Origin: Alicyclobacillus sp. SO9 | GTDB taxonomy: Bacteria; Bacillota; Bacilli; Alicyclobacillales; Alicyclobacillaceae | Reading direction: 5' to 3' | DNA length: 64,000 bases | Assembly: GCF_016406125.1 (NCBI RefSeq) | Contig: NZ_CP066339.1 | Span: forward strand, 4,092,001 to 4,156,000 | Shown here: positions 16,671 to 25,921 of the stretch, one piece after another | How the letters are laid out: the number at the start of each line of letters is the position of its first letter | How positions within the stretch are numbered: position 1 is the first letter of the stretch | Notes under the pieces: generated by a model | Database searches by the model: none | Told to the model about the DNA's origin: nothing | What the model saw: the letters and a program-made list of their open reading frames with translations, nothing else | Program-made: the position numbers and the translations under genes

Positions 16671-17858
16671 TCAGCGGAGCAAATGTCCCAGTTTTTCCCG
16701 TTTTGTATCTAGATAGCGCTCATTATGGGGGTTGCTCTGCACTTCGAGTGGAACGCGTTCCACCACTTCCAAACCATGCCCGTATATCCCGCTGACCTTA
16801 CGCGGATTGTTTGTCAATAATCGCATTTTCCGAACACCCAGGTCATGCAAAATCTGCGCACCAATTCCATAGTCGCGCAAGTCGTCAGGAAAGCCAAGGC
16901 GATGATTGGCTTCAACCGTGTCTGCTCCCTCGTCCTGCAGTGCATACGCTTTGATTTTGTTTAACAGACCAATCCCTCTTCCCTCCTGTCGAAGGTACAG
17001 GAGGACACCCTTTCCCGCTTCGTTTATCTGGCGCAAGGCTGCGTCCAACTGAGGTCCGCAATCACAGCGCAACGAGCCAAATGCGTCTCCTGTTAGACAT
17101 TCGGAATGCACTCTGACGAGTGTGGGTTTGTCGTCTAACTCTCCTTTGACCAATGCAATGTGCTCTTTGTCATCTAGTTTGTTGGAATAGACCACAGCCC
17201 TAAAATCTCCGTACTCCGTGGGCAATGAGGCACTGGCCTCCCGCACAACGAGTTTCTCTGATTGTTTGCGGTAAGCAATGAGATCGGCAATGGTGATAAT
17301 TTTCAATTCGTGTTCTTTTGCAAATGTTTCAAGCTCTGGGAGACGTGCCATTGTTCCGTCTTCATTCAAGACTTCGCAAATGACTCCAACTGGAGAAAAC
17401 CCGGAAAGTCGCGCCAAATCCACAGCAGCCTCTGTATGCCCTGCACGGCGAAGCACACCGCCTGGCTTAGCAACAAGTGGAAAGACGTGACCCGGCTTCC
17501 GAAAGTTGTTTGGGCCGCTTTCAGTGTTGAGAATAGCAGCAATTGTTTCAGCCCTTTCAAAAGCTGAGATCCCGGTTTTTGTACTAGCTTCATCGACTGA
17601 TACTGTGAAAGCCGTGCCATAGGAGTCTGTATTGTGTTCAACCATAGACGCGAAACCGAGTTTCTCTGCCGTATCTGAGGTCACAGGTACACATAAGAGT
17701 CCGCGTGCGTGTGTAATCATGAAATTGACCACAGCAGCATCAGCAAATTCCCCCAATGCTACCAAATCTCCTTCATTTTCACGGTCTTCGTCATCCACAA
17801 CAATAATCATCTTTCCTTGCCTCAGGTCTTCCAACGCATCAGCAATACTACTCAACAT
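16671..17858 (-). CDS. ribBA: Bifunctional 3,4-dihydroxy-2-butanone-4-phosphate synthase/GTP cyclohydrolase II
   Basis: 395 aa. Residues 1 to about 200 form the DHBP synthase domain ([28 protein letters not shown]). The rest is GTP cyclohydrolase II with the zinc motif [19 protein letters not shown] and [13 protein letters not shown]. The two activities supply both precursors of riboflavin. ATG 17858 follows AAAGAGGGA. It lies 36 nt after ribE. Confidence 0.97.
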   Translation of the reverse strand: MLSSIADALEDLRQGKMIIVVDDEDRENEGDLVALGEFADAAVVNFMITHARGLLCVPVTSDTAEKLGFASMVEHNTDSYGTAFTVSVDEASTKTGISAFERAETIAAILNTESGPNNFRKPGHVFPLVAKPGGVLRRAGHTEAAVDLARLSGFSPVGVICEVLNEDGTMARLPELETFAKEHELKIITIADLIAYRKQSEKLVVREASASLPTEYGDFRAVVYSNKLDDKEHIALVKGELDDKPTLVRVHSECLTGDAFGSLRCDCGPQLDAALRQINEAGKGVLLYLRQEGRGIGLLNKIKAYALQDEGADTVEANHRLGFPDDLRDYGIGAQILHDLGVRKMRLLTNNPRKVSGIYGHGLEVVERVPLEVQSNPHNERYLDTKREKLGHLLR

Positions 17859-17894
17859 GACGTTCCCTCTTTTCCTTTTGAGCCATCTTTTCTA

Positions 17895-18554
17895 TTAAGC
17901 AAAACCAGTTCTCCTCAATAAGTCCATATCAATGTCCAATCCCGATTGAGGTCCGTCACCGCTCTGGGAGACACCCAGCAGTTTCTCAACATATTTAGCC
18001 AGGACATCGCATTCCAAATTGAAAACATCTCCCGGAGCCGCACTCAAGAGAGTCGTAGCTGTTCCGGTATGAGGAATCACGGATATTCGAAAACTCTTGT
18101 CTGTCGTATCCATCACTGTAAGACTGACACCATCAACGCAAATGGACCCTTTGTTTGCAATGTAGGCCATTACACTGTGCTCGGTTTCAATGGTTAAAAC
18201 CTTTGCAATGCCCTCATCGTCCCGTCTGATTAAGGTTCCAGTTCCGTCAACGTGGCCTGAGACAATGTGCCCACCTAAGCGGTCACTTAGCTTCAACGCT
18301 CGTTCTAAATTTACACGGCTGCCTGAGCGTAATCGTCCCAAGTTGGTTTTACGCATTGTTTCCGGAACCGCATCCACGAGAAAACTGTTTGCGTCAAAAG
18401 CCACAACGGTCAGACAAACACCATTTATGGCAATACTGTCCCCAATTTTAACGTCTGTTAGGACTGTCTTGGCGCGCAGACGCAGATGCGCACTGTGTTC
18501 CTCAGACACAACCCGTTCTACCGTTGCCACTTCTTCCACCAACCCTGTAAACAC
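17895..18554 (-). CDS. ribE: Riboflavin synthase alpha subunit
   Basis: 219 aa made of two similar lumazine-binding barrels (each with G-D-S-IAINGVCLTV or G-S-ICVDGVSLTV). MFTGLVEEVATVERV at the N-terminus is diagnostic. It dismutates two lumazines to riboflavin. The start is GTG 18554 with GGGGGTGAAGG upstream. It is the second gene of the rib operon. Confidence 0.96.
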   Translation of the reverse strand: MFTGLVEEVATVERVVSEEHSAHLRLRAKTVLTDVKIGDSIAINGVCLTVVAFDANSFLVDAVPETMRKTNLGRLRSGSRVNLERALKLSDRLGGHIVSGHVDGTGTLIRRDDEGIAKVLTIETEHSVMAYIANKGSICVDGVSLTVMDTTDKSFRISVIPHTGTATTLLSAAPGDVFNLECDVLAKYVEKLLGVSQSGDGPQSGLDIDMDLLRRTGFA

Positions 18555-18669
18555 GACCCTTCACCCCCTGTCTCGTCCCGCTGTTCAGAGTCCTGACCGT
18601 CAACTCAGTCTGTCTCCATGGGTCCGGCACTTGTGTAAATTAACAGAACTAGATGAAACGAAACGGAAC

Positions 18670-19773
18670 TCACACGTCGTCATATTTGAGCGTTCCCCGC
18701 AAACACAAGTCTGGTCCAATCTGTTCCCAAGTCACATTTTGCACAGAGACAGCGTCCGTCATTAGGGTCGGGCCAAGTCCAGCCAACACGGGAATTCCTC
18801 CGCCAAGAATTTTTGGAGCGACAAAATACACGAGTTCATCAATCAACTGCTGCCGCAGCAGTTGCGATACAATTGTCGCTCCCCCTTCCACCAACAGCTC
18901 ATTAATTCCTCGTGCTGACAGTTCAGTCAACGCCTCCTGCAAGGGAACATGACCCTCAGGAGTAGACGGCAGAGCAACCACTTTCACATTTCCCGGGTTT
19001 ACCTCTTCCAGCGCGTGAGTACGATGAGGACTGGCCCGCTCCGTAGTGTAGAACAGTGTCTGCCCTGGTTCCTGCAACACTTTGGCTGACACGGGTGTAC
19101 GCAATGTGGAGTCAAAGACAACGCGTAACGGCTGTCTTTGCTGACTGTTCCCAAACCGGTCAGTCAGCTGAGGATTGTCTGTAATGATGGTCTGAACACC
19201 CACCGCAATAGCAGGGATACGCCGCCGCAGGGCGTGGACGGCGTGCCTTGCTTCCGGTCCTGTCACATAGCGGCTGTCTCCAGTCTCCGCCGCAATATAT
19301 CCATCCAAAGTCGCGGCAGCCTTCCAGACGATGAGAGGTCTGTCTTTCCTTATCCAGCAAAAGAATGCACTGTTAAGAGCCCTCGCCTCTGCTTCAAGAA
19401 CTCCGACTTCAACCTCAATACCAGCGTTACGCAGTCTTTGAATACCTGCACCGGATACCTCTGGATTCGGGTCCTGTACCGCAATGATAACCCGCTCAAC
19501 ATTTGCTTCCACCAAGGCATTTGCACAAGGAGGCGTCTTGCCGTAGTGGCTGCAAGGTTCCAGCGTGACATACACTGTGGATCCAACTGCTTTATCGCCA
19601 GCCATGTTTAGTGCATTAATTTCCGCATGGGGACCCCCTGCGTATAGATGGGCTCCAACTCCTACAATTCGTCCGTCTCTCACGATGACGGCGCCTACCA
19701 GTGGATTGGGCGTCGTTTGACCGCGGGCTGACTCGGCCAACCGAAGTGCAATTTTCATGTAGTGTTCATCCAC
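18670..19773 (-). CDS. ribD: Bifunctional riboflavin deaminase/reductase RibD
   Basis: 367 aa. The N-terminal deaminase domain has TPNPLVGAVIV, the zinc motif HAEINAL and EPCSHYGKTPPC. The reductase domain starts near residue 150 (RPLIVWKAAATLDGYIA) and includes LLVEGGATIVSQLL. It catalyses two successive steps of riboflavin synthesis. GTG 19773, preceded by GGAAAG, gives the normal VDEHYMKIALRLAE start; ATG 19758 is possible. A terminator immediately upstream is the likely FMN-controlled switch point. Confidence 0.96.
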   Translation of the reverse strand: MDEHYMKIALRLAESARGQTTPNPLVGAVIVRDGRIVGVGAHLYAGGPHAEINALNMAGDKAVGSTVYVTLEPCSHYGKTPPCANALVEANVERVIIAVQDPNPEVSGAGIQRLRNAGIEVEVGVLEAEARALNSAFFCWIRKDRPLIVWKAAATLDGYIAAETGDSRYVTGPEARHAVHALRRRIPAIAVGVQTIITDNPQLTDRFGNSQQRQPLRVVFDSTLRTPVSAKVLQEPGQTLFYTTERASPHRTHALEEVNPGNVKVVALPSTPEGHVPLQEALTELSARGINELLVEGGATIVSQLLRQQLIDELVYFVAPKILGGGIPVLAGLGPTLMTDAVSVQNVTWEQIGPDLCLRGTLKYDDV

Positions 19774-19791
19774 TGTGCTTTCCAGCAATTT

Positions 19792-19828
19792 AAAAAGCCC
19801 CCTGAACAACGATTCCAGGGGGGCATAC
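19792..19828 (-). terminator. FMN-riboswitch-controlled terminator before ribD
   Basis: On the minus strand a G/C-rich stem (GCCCCC-TG with CAGGGGGC) is followed by TTTTT, ending 19 nt before the ribD start. It lies about 125 nt downstream of the FMN aptamer, so the expression platform is long. Confidence 0.85.
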
Positions 19829-19952
19829 TTCGAACACTGTATCTAATCCTGAACGCAGAAAGAATGCAAGCCAACAAGCTTCTGAGCCTAGACTGACGCG
19901 CTTGTAGCCACACACATTCAATCTAACAGGCGCAACTCGCCTGTCGTCAACG

Positions 19953-20089
19953 TTCTCCTTCTACTATCCGGACTATACCGTCGGTACTGGACTCTCACCA
20001 GTTCCTGCCTTGCGGCTCGTGGACTTCGCATCTGCGTCACCACCGATCGGGAATTGGCACACCGTGCCTCACCCTGCCCCGAAGGAATC
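19953..20089 (-). promoter_or_regulatory. FMN riboswitch (RFN element)
   Basis: On the minus strand the conserved RFN blocks appear in order: CTTCGGGGCAGGGTGA, ATTCCCGATCGGTGGT, GTCCACGAGCC, CTGGTGAGAGTCCAGTACCG, then ACGGTATAGTCCGGAT closing with AGAAGGAG. This is a clear match to the FMN aptamer. Binding of FMN should favour the terminator before ribD and switch off ribD-ribE-ribBA-ribH. The rest of the 659-nt gene-free stretch (19774-20432) holds the expression platform and the cysE terminator. Confidence 0.97.
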
Positions 20090-20243
20090 GTATGCGGTTT
20101 TACAGAAAAACCTCTGCTATTCCGATAATAGTTCACTCTGAAATACAAATCAAGAGAAGCGATGTCGCGACAGACCTGCATGCTGCACTGTCTTTGCGAA
20201 CTAAACCAGCTACACATTCGTATGCATTCTGATCTCAGTCAAC

Positions 20244-20279
20244 AAAAAAATTGGCACAGCCTCTAACGAGGATGTGCCG
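20244..20279 (-). terminator. Terminator after cysE
   Basis: On the minus strand GGCACA/TGTGCC with an internal CCTC/GAGG pairing is followed by AA and seven T residues. It lies 154 nt beyond the cysE stop, and just upstream of the FMN riboswitch on the same strand. It insulates the rib operon from cysE. Confidence 0.85.
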
Positions 20280-20432
20280 TCTAGGGGAAAAGGGTTAACC
20301 TGACTATAGCATTATGCATTCAATGAAACATCAAACTTTTGTCCCGAAGCAAGTCAGACCTTTGTCCATTCTTGACCTGTATATGGTATGGTTTCACCCA
20401 ATATTTTCGGTGTATTTTTTAGAAGACAGCGC

Positions 20433-21302
20433 TTAGCTGCCCTTTTTGGTACGAATAATGCTTTCCGTCTGATACAGCACCTTGGAATGCGGCGGGATAC
20501 TCGACGTCACCCACGCATTACTTCCAATTACGCTGTGATGGCCAACCACTGTATCGCCGCCGAGAACGGTCGCATGTGCATAGAGCACGACACCTTCTTC
20601 AATGGTGGGATGCCGTTTTGCACTTCGAAGCATAAACCCTTTTTCGTCGCGAGGAAAGTATAACGCTCCAATCGTGACTCCCTGGTATATTCGTACATGG
20701 TTCCCCACCACAGCGGTTTCTCCAATCACGATGCCGGTACCGTGATCAATCATGATTTTCCGCCCAATCTTTGCCCCAGGATGAATATCTATTCCCGTCA
20801 CGCGATGAGCGTATTCTGCCATCATGCGCGGTAACAGTGGAATGTTCAACTCGAACAGGATGTGAGCCATGCGGTAGATTCCCAGCGCCATAATCCCCGG
20901 GTAGGTCAGCAAAATTTCATCGTAACTCGCCGCAGCAGGGTCGCCGTTAAAAGTCTCATCCACGTCTTCGTATAAGCGTTCCTGCAGTTCAGGAAAGCGT
21001 TCAACGACTGCATCTGCCATTTGGTGCGCAACGACCAGAGACTCTGCGCCTTCTGCCACTTGATCGATGCAGCGCTGGAACATCGCACGGTGTATCTGGG
21101 CGGTCAGTATATCGTATATCCGTTCCAAGCAGGTCTCAACGGTATCGCCCTCTGCAGGCGGGTAATACGTCGGCAGAATAACATGTCTCATATAATGATG
21201 CAGACGCTGAATCTCGTGCGGTTCAGGGTGACAGGTACAACCCTCAAACCAAAGATTGCAGGATTTCTGCAGTTTCGAGGCTATTGTCTCACGATCCACC
21301 AT
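20433..21302 (-). CDS. cysE: Serine O-acetyltransferase (EpsC-type, CysE)
   Basis: 289 aa. A long helical N-terminal half is followed by a left-handed beta-helix of hexapeptide repeats. VTGIDIHPGAKIG, IDHGTGIVIGETAVVGN and the catalytic His pair match serine acetyltransferases. The longer N-terminus is like the EpsC subgroup rather than short CysE of many Bacilli. It makes O-acetylserine for CysK. ATG 21302 follows AAGGAG. Its own promoter is clear (21332-21361) and a terminator follows. Confidence 0.93.
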   Translation of the reverse strand: MVDRETIASKLQKSCNLWFEGCTCHPEPHEIQRLHHYMRHVILPTYYPPAEGDTVETCLERIYDILTAQIHRAMFQRCIDQVAEGAESLVVAHQMADAVVERFPELQERLYEDVDETFNGDPAAASYDEILLTYPGIMALGIYRMAHILFELNIPLLPRMMAEYAHRVTGIDIHPGAKIGRKIMIDHGTGIVIGETAVVGNHVRIYQGVTIGALYFPRDEKGFMLRSAKRHPTIEEGVVLYAHATVLGGDTVVGHHSVIGSNAWVTSSIPPHSKVLYQTESIIRTKKGS

Positions 21303-21331
21303 TTCACACTCCTTCTCCTTGCACTAAACAT

Positions 21332-21361
21332 AGTATAGTCACTTTTAGCATGTATGTGCAA
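21332..21361 (-). promoter_or_regulatory. Sigma-A type promoter of cysE
   Basis: On the minus strand TTGCAC (21356-21361), an 18-bp spacer and TATACT (21332-21337) are present, ending 29 nt before the cysE start. Confidence 0.7.
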
Positions 21362-21438
21362 AGGACAGATATTACTAAACGGTGACCATATCTTTTCGCT
21401 ATTCCTAAATTCTATCAGGAAGGCAGCCCCCTGTGAAC

Positions 21439-22746
21439 TTAGAGAACGGCGTTCGGCACAAAGGTCAGATAAAGCAATGTGAAGTTCAGCAGCAAAATGA
21501 GACCCGTAATTCCCGTAACAGCAACGGTGACCCAACGAGGGTTCACCAGGTTTCCCATCAGTTTCTTGCTTTTCGTAAACTGTATGAGAGATATCAAAGG
21601 TGCCGGTAACGCCAGGCTCAGAACAACCTGACTAAGAATCAGCGCCTTTGTAGGCGATACCCCAAGTGCAACGATGACTACCGTAGGTATCATTGTAACA
21701 AGTCGGCGAATCCAAATCGGAATGGAAAATCCGACAAATCCTTGCATAATGACTTGACCGGCCATGGTTCCAACCGCGGAACTAGATAATCCGGAAGCAA
21801 GCAAGGAAACAAGAAACACCCCTGCGGCAGCCGAGCCCAACAATGGGAAGAGAGTTTTGTAAGCCGTCGTGATATCGGCCACCCCGGTATGACCAGTTCC
21901 ATGAAATACAACCGCCGCCATATACATCATGGCCAAATTCACCAACCCGGCGATGGTCATAGCGACAATGACGTCCATTCGCTCAAATTTGTAGATCTTC
22001 AGGGCCTCTTCCTTCGTTTCCGGCCGAATCCTCCCTTGCGTCAACCCTGAATGCAAGTAAACTGCATGAGGCATTACCGTGGCACCGACCACGCCTACAG
22101 CCAACAACACGCTTTGATTATCTCCGAGCCAAGGAATTGCAAGGCGATGCAACATTGGCAAGAATTCCGGTTTCGAGAAAATCGTCTCTGCAAGGTACGA
22201 CAACGCAATCACACCAAGTAACACGCCAATCGCAATCTCTAGGGGCCGAAATCCATAACGTTCTAGCATCAGCACCAAATACGTGGCCACACCCGTTATT
22301 AGCGTGGCAAACAACAAAGGTATGTGAAACAGCAGATAGAGTCCCAAACTGGCACCTAAGAATTCGGCAACATCCGTCGCCATGGCCGCAATTTCTGAAA
22401 TCACCCAAAGACCAACCGAAACCCAGGGTCGATAATGTTCTCTGCACATCTCGGGCAAGTTCTTTCCTGTGGCAATGCCAAGTTTAGCAGACAAACTCTG
22501 AATTCCCATGGCCATCAGGTTTGCAAGCAAGACCACCCACATCAGTTTGAAGCCGTACAAGGCTCCTCCTTGAATATTAGTGGCATAGTTGCCCGGGTCA
22601 ACATAGGCAATTGCTGCAATCATTGATGGGCCTATAAAAGGCAACAGCGCGCGGATTCCTCGTCGCTTACCTTGTATGGCAAGCCGGCCGGATGTAACTG
22701 CCCGTTCTGACGCAGACGTACGGTTGCGCATAATACTTTCACTCAT
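21439..22746 (-). CDS. mntH: Nramp-family Mn2+/divalent metal transporter MntH
   Basis: 435 aa, about 11 membrane segments. The metal-site signature DPGNYATNIQGGA lies in the first segment and VMPHAVYLHS in the sixth, both typical of proton-coupled Mn2+/Fe2+ importers. ATG 22746 follows GGAGACATGGAGG. An MntR-type palindrome just downstream of a good promoter indicates manganese repression. I see no terminator before cysE, which is read in the same direction. Confidence 0.95.
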   Translation of the reverse strand: MSESIMRNRTSASERAVTSGRLAIQGKRRGIRALLPFIGPSMIAAIAYVDPGNYATNIQGGALYGFKLMWVVLLANLMAMGIQSLSAKLGIATGKNLPEMCREHYRPWVSVGLWVISEIAAMATDVAEFLGASLGLYLLFHIPLLFATLITGVATYLVLMLERYGFRPLEIAIGVLLGVIALSYLAETIFSKPEFLPMLHRLAIPWLGDNQSVLLAVGVVGATVMPHAVYLHSGLTQGRIRPETKEEALKIYKFERMDVIVAMTIAGLVNLAMMYMAAVVFHGTGHTGVADITTAYKTLFPLLGSAAAGVFLVSLLASGLSSSAVGTMAGQVIMQGFVGFSIPIWIRRLVTMIPTVVIVALGVSPTKALILSQVVLSLALPAPLISLIQFTKSKKLMGNLVNPRWVTVAVTGITGLILLLNFTLLYLTFVPNAVL

Positions 22747-22866
22747 CCTCCATGTCTCCTTTGCGAAGGCAGCTTACGGGCAAATCCCGTTCATCAACTG
22801 TTGTGTACGTCTTTAACGTTCAATACGCATCGTTCACCACACGCCAAATTTTTTCGCTCCCGACAA

Positions 22867-22924
22867 TAAGTTTCCCTAAGGAAACTTCTACTGTGCATTA
22901 TAGACCTTCTCTCGCTATTTGTGA
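22867..22924 (-). promoter_or_regulatory. mntH promoter with MntR-like operator
   Basis: On the minus strand TTCACA (22919-22924), a 17-bp spacer and TATAAT (22896-22901) form a good sigma-A promoter. A 20-bp palindrome AAGTTTCC-CTAA-GGAAACTT (22867-22886) begins 10 bp after the -10. It closely resembles the Bacillus MntR box around TTTxCCTTAAGGAAA. This predicts Mn-dependent repression by a DtxR-family regulator encoded outside the window. Confidence 0.85.
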
Positions 22925-23042
22925 AGAGTAAAAAAACTGTTACATTTTAAGGACCAAGGTAAACGCAAAGAGGAATCTGATTCTCAAATACAACCATGCT
23001 ATAATGACGATGATGGACTCTAATTGGAAGGAGTATGCCCTG

Positions 23043-24419
23043 TTGACCCAATCATTTGATACTTATTTTGAACAACAACGCGATAAACATTTGCGGGAAC
23101 TATTTGAATTTCTGCGATTTCCAAGTATTAGCACGCAGCCTGAGCATGCGCAGGACGTCGCTGCTTGTGCTGAGTTTTTGAGTGACAAAATGCGGAACAT
23201 TGGCTTTGAGAATGTCTCGCTGATGCCCACCAAGGGTCACCCGGTTGTTTACGGGGACTGGCTTCATGCAGAGGGTAAGCCCACAGTTCTGGTGTACGGG
23301 CATTACGACGTTCAACCGGTCGATCCCGTTGAGCTATGGGACTCTGCACCGTTCGAACCAGAGATTCGCGACGGAAAATTGTATGCAAGAGGTGCCTCAG
23401 ACGATAAAGGGCAGGTGTTTATGCACCTCAAGGCTTTTGAAGCTCTGTTTGAAACCAACGGAGAACTACCGGTAAATGTGAAGTTCTGCTTTGAAGGTGA
23501 AGAGGAAATTGGAAGTTTAAACCTTCCTGAATTTGTCCGTCAACACCAAGAACTCCTGGCAGCAGACATTGTTGTCATTTCAGACACGACAATGCTTGGG
23601 CCGGACATGCCTTCCATTTGCTACGGCTTACGAGGATTGGCGGGGCTGCAAGTAGATGTCAAAGGTGCCAAAGGCGACCTGCACTCAGGGCTATACGGCG
23701 GTGCCATTCAGAACCCTCTACATGCTTTGGTACATATCCTGGACAGCATGCACAACGATGACGGCAGTGTCGCTGTCGAAGGATTTTACAACAGTGTGAC
23801 TGATTTGACCCCAGATGAAAGGTCCGCCTATGCAACTCTTGGCAGCAACGATGCTGAACTCATGAAAGAACTGGATGTCCCAGCTCTCTATGGTGAAGCG
23901 GGCTATACGCCGAGAGAACGGATTTGGGGAAGGCCGACATTAGAAATCAACGGCGTCTATGGGGGATATCAAGGAGAAGGAACAAAAACGGTGATTCCAA
24001 GTGAAGCACACGCTAAAATCACCTGTCGTCTGGTTCCAGCCCAGGACCCGGATGACATTCTCGACAAAGTCGAGGCTCATGTGCAAAAACACACGCGACC
24101 TGGTGTCAAATCCACGGTCATCAAAACAGACCGAGGGAACGCATACTTGACGCCCTTTAATCACCCTGCTATTCAATTGGCAGCAGAATCCTATGCAAAA
24201 GCGTACGGAAAACCCGCTTCATTTAGTCGCATGGGCGGATCTATTCCTGTGGTGGACACTTTCTCAAGTGTCTTAAATACGCCCGTCGTTCTAATGGGAT
24301 TTGGTTTAGAAAGCGAAAATTTTCACGCACCAAATGAACATTTTACACTTTCCAATTTTGACAGGGGACTTCGCACTCTGTGCTACTACTGGTTGGGTCT
24401 GGAGGACGCCCTGCGTTAA
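23043..24419 (+). CDS. M20 family dipeptidase (zinc metallopeptidase)
   Basis: 458 aa. VYGHYDVQPVDP carries the first metal His and Asp. EGEEEIGS carries the general-base Glu and a metal ligand, and ISDTTMLGPDMPS another. GLRGLAGLQVDVKGAKGDLH marks the dimerisation domain insertion. The family contains dipeptidases and acyl-amino acid hydrolases. The start TTG 23043 follows AAGGAG; the frame also opens at 23004, on the promoter. TATAAT at 23000-23005 is a likely -10. The next gene follows after 12 nt. Confidence 0.9.
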   Translation: MTQSFDTYFEQQRDKHLRELFEFLRFPSISTQPEHAQDVAACAEFLSDKMRNIGFENVSLMPTKGHPVVYGDWLHAEGKPTVLVYGHYDVQPVDPVELWDSAPFEPEIRDGKLYARGASDDKGQVFMHLKAFEALFETNGELPVNVKFCFEGEEEIGSLNLPEFVRQHQELLAADIVVISDTTMLGPDMPSICYGLRGLAGLQVDVKGAKGDLHSGLYGGAIQNPLHALVHILDSMHNDDGSVAVEGFYNSVTDLTPDERSAYATLGSNDAELMKELDVPALYGEAGYTPRERIWGRPTLEINGVYGGYQGEGTKTVIPSEAHAKITCRLVPAQDPDDILDKVEAHVQKHTRPGVKSTVIKTDRGNAYLTPFNHPAIQLAAESYAKAYGKPASFSRMGGSIPVVDTFSSVLNTPVVLMGFGLESENFHAPNEHFTLSNFDRGLRTLCYYWLGLEDALR

Positions 24420-24431
24420 GGAGGACGCGCC

Positions 24432-24731
24432 TTGAACACGGTACTTACTGTTGCTCTCGTGATATCCTGGCTGCTGCTGTTGTATTTCCTGTTCTTGTTT
24501 GAACGAATGGAACAAAAACTGACATCTCTGTCTGTCGTTCAACAACAATTGCTGAGAATGCAGTCTGCCATGGCAGAAAAACTTCAGGTGGAATCTCCTG
24601 AAGATGAACTTATGGATGAAATTCAAACGCTTGTAAAAGACGGAAAGACCTACGAAGCCATTCAGGCTTACCGTAAAACCCGTGGAGTCTCCACACGGGA
24701 AGCCCGCGAATTTGTACAACGTTTCAAGTAA
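24432..24731 (+). CDS. Membrane-anchored protein with L7/L12 C-terminal-like motif
   Basis: 99 aa. One N-terminal membrane segment (about residues 4-24) is followed by a short coiled coil (MEQKLTSLSVVQQQLLRMQS). The C-terminal motif GKTYEAIQAYRKTRGVSTRE resembles the ribosomal protein L7/L12 C-terminal domain. Such small anchored proteins are widespread in Bacillota; their function is unknown. TTG 24432 follows AAGGAGG. It is probably co-transcribed with the M20 peptidase. Confidence 0.75.
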   Translation: MNTVLTVALVISWLLLLYFLFLFERMEQKLTSLSVVQQQLLRMQSAMAEKLQVESPEDELMDEIQTLVKDGKTYEAIQAYRKTRGVSTREAREFVQRFK

Positions 24732-24748
24732 CCTGCTTAAACAATGCA

Positions 24749-24792
24749 AATGCGCCGATTTAGCAATCAAGTCGGCGCATTTCTTTTCTTCT
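24749..24792 (+). terminator. Terminator after the M20 peptidase operon
   Basis: AATGCGCCGA and TCGGCGCATT form a 10-bp stem, followed by TCTTTTCTTCTC. It lies 17 nt after the stop of the small membrane protein. Confidence 0.85.
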
Positions 24793-24866
24793 CGAACCTA
24801 GAACAAGACATTCCTTTAGAGCAGGACTTTCCTTGCCTAGCTTAATGAATCTACTTGCCACTTACT

Positions 24867-25652
24867 TCACCTATCAAACTGACGATTAATTTCCTCTTCA
24901 ACAAAGATGTTCAGTACCTTCAGATGAGTACCCTTCATTCCAAGTGATCTACTCTCAATGGTTCCGGCGCTCTCAAGCTTACGAATGCTGTTAACAATCA
25001 CAGAGCGGGTTACACCATGCTCATCCGCAATCTGACTGCTTACGACAATACCGTCTTGTGAGTTACGGACTGCATCCAGCAGATACTTAGCTGCCTGTAA
25101 TTCAGAGAAACTCAGAGACTCAACAGCCAAATGGGCAAGTGCGCGTTGGCGCCCCTCTTCTTCTTTGGCTTGCTGCCTTGCATGCACAACCTCCAGTGCA
25201 ACAATCGTGGCACTGTATTCCGCAAGCACCAAGTCTTCGTCTTCAAAGGGCGAAGATGACCTGGCAAACACAATGGTCCCCTGACGCTCGCGCGTTCCAA
25301 CAACTGGTGCCACAATGATATGCTTCGACCGGAATGATTCATTCTCTTCCGGTGAGAACACGTAGAAAGGTTCTTTGTCCTTCAAGTTCACTACTGTATC
25401 TTCGACGCGCAGCAGATGTTTGTTGAAATCACCGGGGAAACGCTGTTCCTCGGTCATGATTCGCATCCACTCGTCAGTTAAGGCATGCTCCACCACACCA
25501 TATCCGAGAATTTTTCCTTTGCGGCCAACGATGTAGGCATTACACGTCATTACCTTGCTCAAAAACTCGGCAACGTCATGGAAATCTACGTGATCGCTGG
25601 AGGAGCGTAACAACTGCCCTAATTCCTGCACTTTTTCCAACAGTTTCAACAT
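24867..25652 (-). CDS. codY: GTP/branched-chain amino acid-sensing global regulator CodY
   Basis: 261 aa, usual length. The N-terminal GAF-like domain starts MLKLLEKVQELGQLLRSS and has the conserved CNAYIVGRKGKILGYG. The C-terminal winged helix contains VVSSQIADEHGVTRSVIVNS followed by IRKLESAGTIESRSLGMKGT. CodY represses many nutrient-acquisition genes when GTP and branched-chain amino acids are high. It stands alone here, outside the codVWX context of Bacillus. ATG 25652 follows AGGAG. A CodY-like site lies upstream. Confidence 0.97.
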   Translation of the reverse strand: MLKLLEKVQELGQLLRSSSDHVDFHDVAEFLSKVMTCNAYIVGRKGKILGYGVVEHALTDEWMRIMTEEQRFPGDFNKHLLRVEDTVVNLKDKEPFYVFSPEENESFRSKHIIVAPVVGTRERQGTIVFARSSSPFEDEDLVLAEYSATIVALEVVHARQQAKEEEGRQRALAHLAVESLSFSELQAAKYLLDAVRNSQDGIVVSSQIADEHGVTRSVIVNSIRKLESAGTIESRSLGMKGTHLKVLNIFVEEEINRQFDR

Positions 25653-25718
25653 TCATTCTCCTATCAATCAAAGTCTTAAGCAGCATGGACATCCTGCTCT
25701 TCACATACTCTACCATAA

Positions 25719-25733
25719 AAATTTCAGAGTTTT
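25719..25733. promoter_or_regulatory. Possible CodY box upstream of codY
   Basis: The 15-mer AAATTTCAGAGTTTT matches 11 of 15 positions of the CodY consensus AATTTTCWGAAAATT. It lies 67-81 nt upstream of the codY start, a reasonable place for autoregulation. The match is moderate. Confidence 0.4.
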
Positions 25734-25921
25734 CTATAGCCCGGGCACAATTCCCAAAAAGAATTCCTGATTTATTCAATCCTTGTTAATATCCTATACG
25801 AATTTTCTTACAAACAAACGTCCATACGAGAAACTTTGGACATAAGGTTGTCCGACGGGTCATAGATCTTAAGATAGTCCTACTTATGAAAGTCCTACGA
25901 AGGCGGCAGGAGGAATACTCA

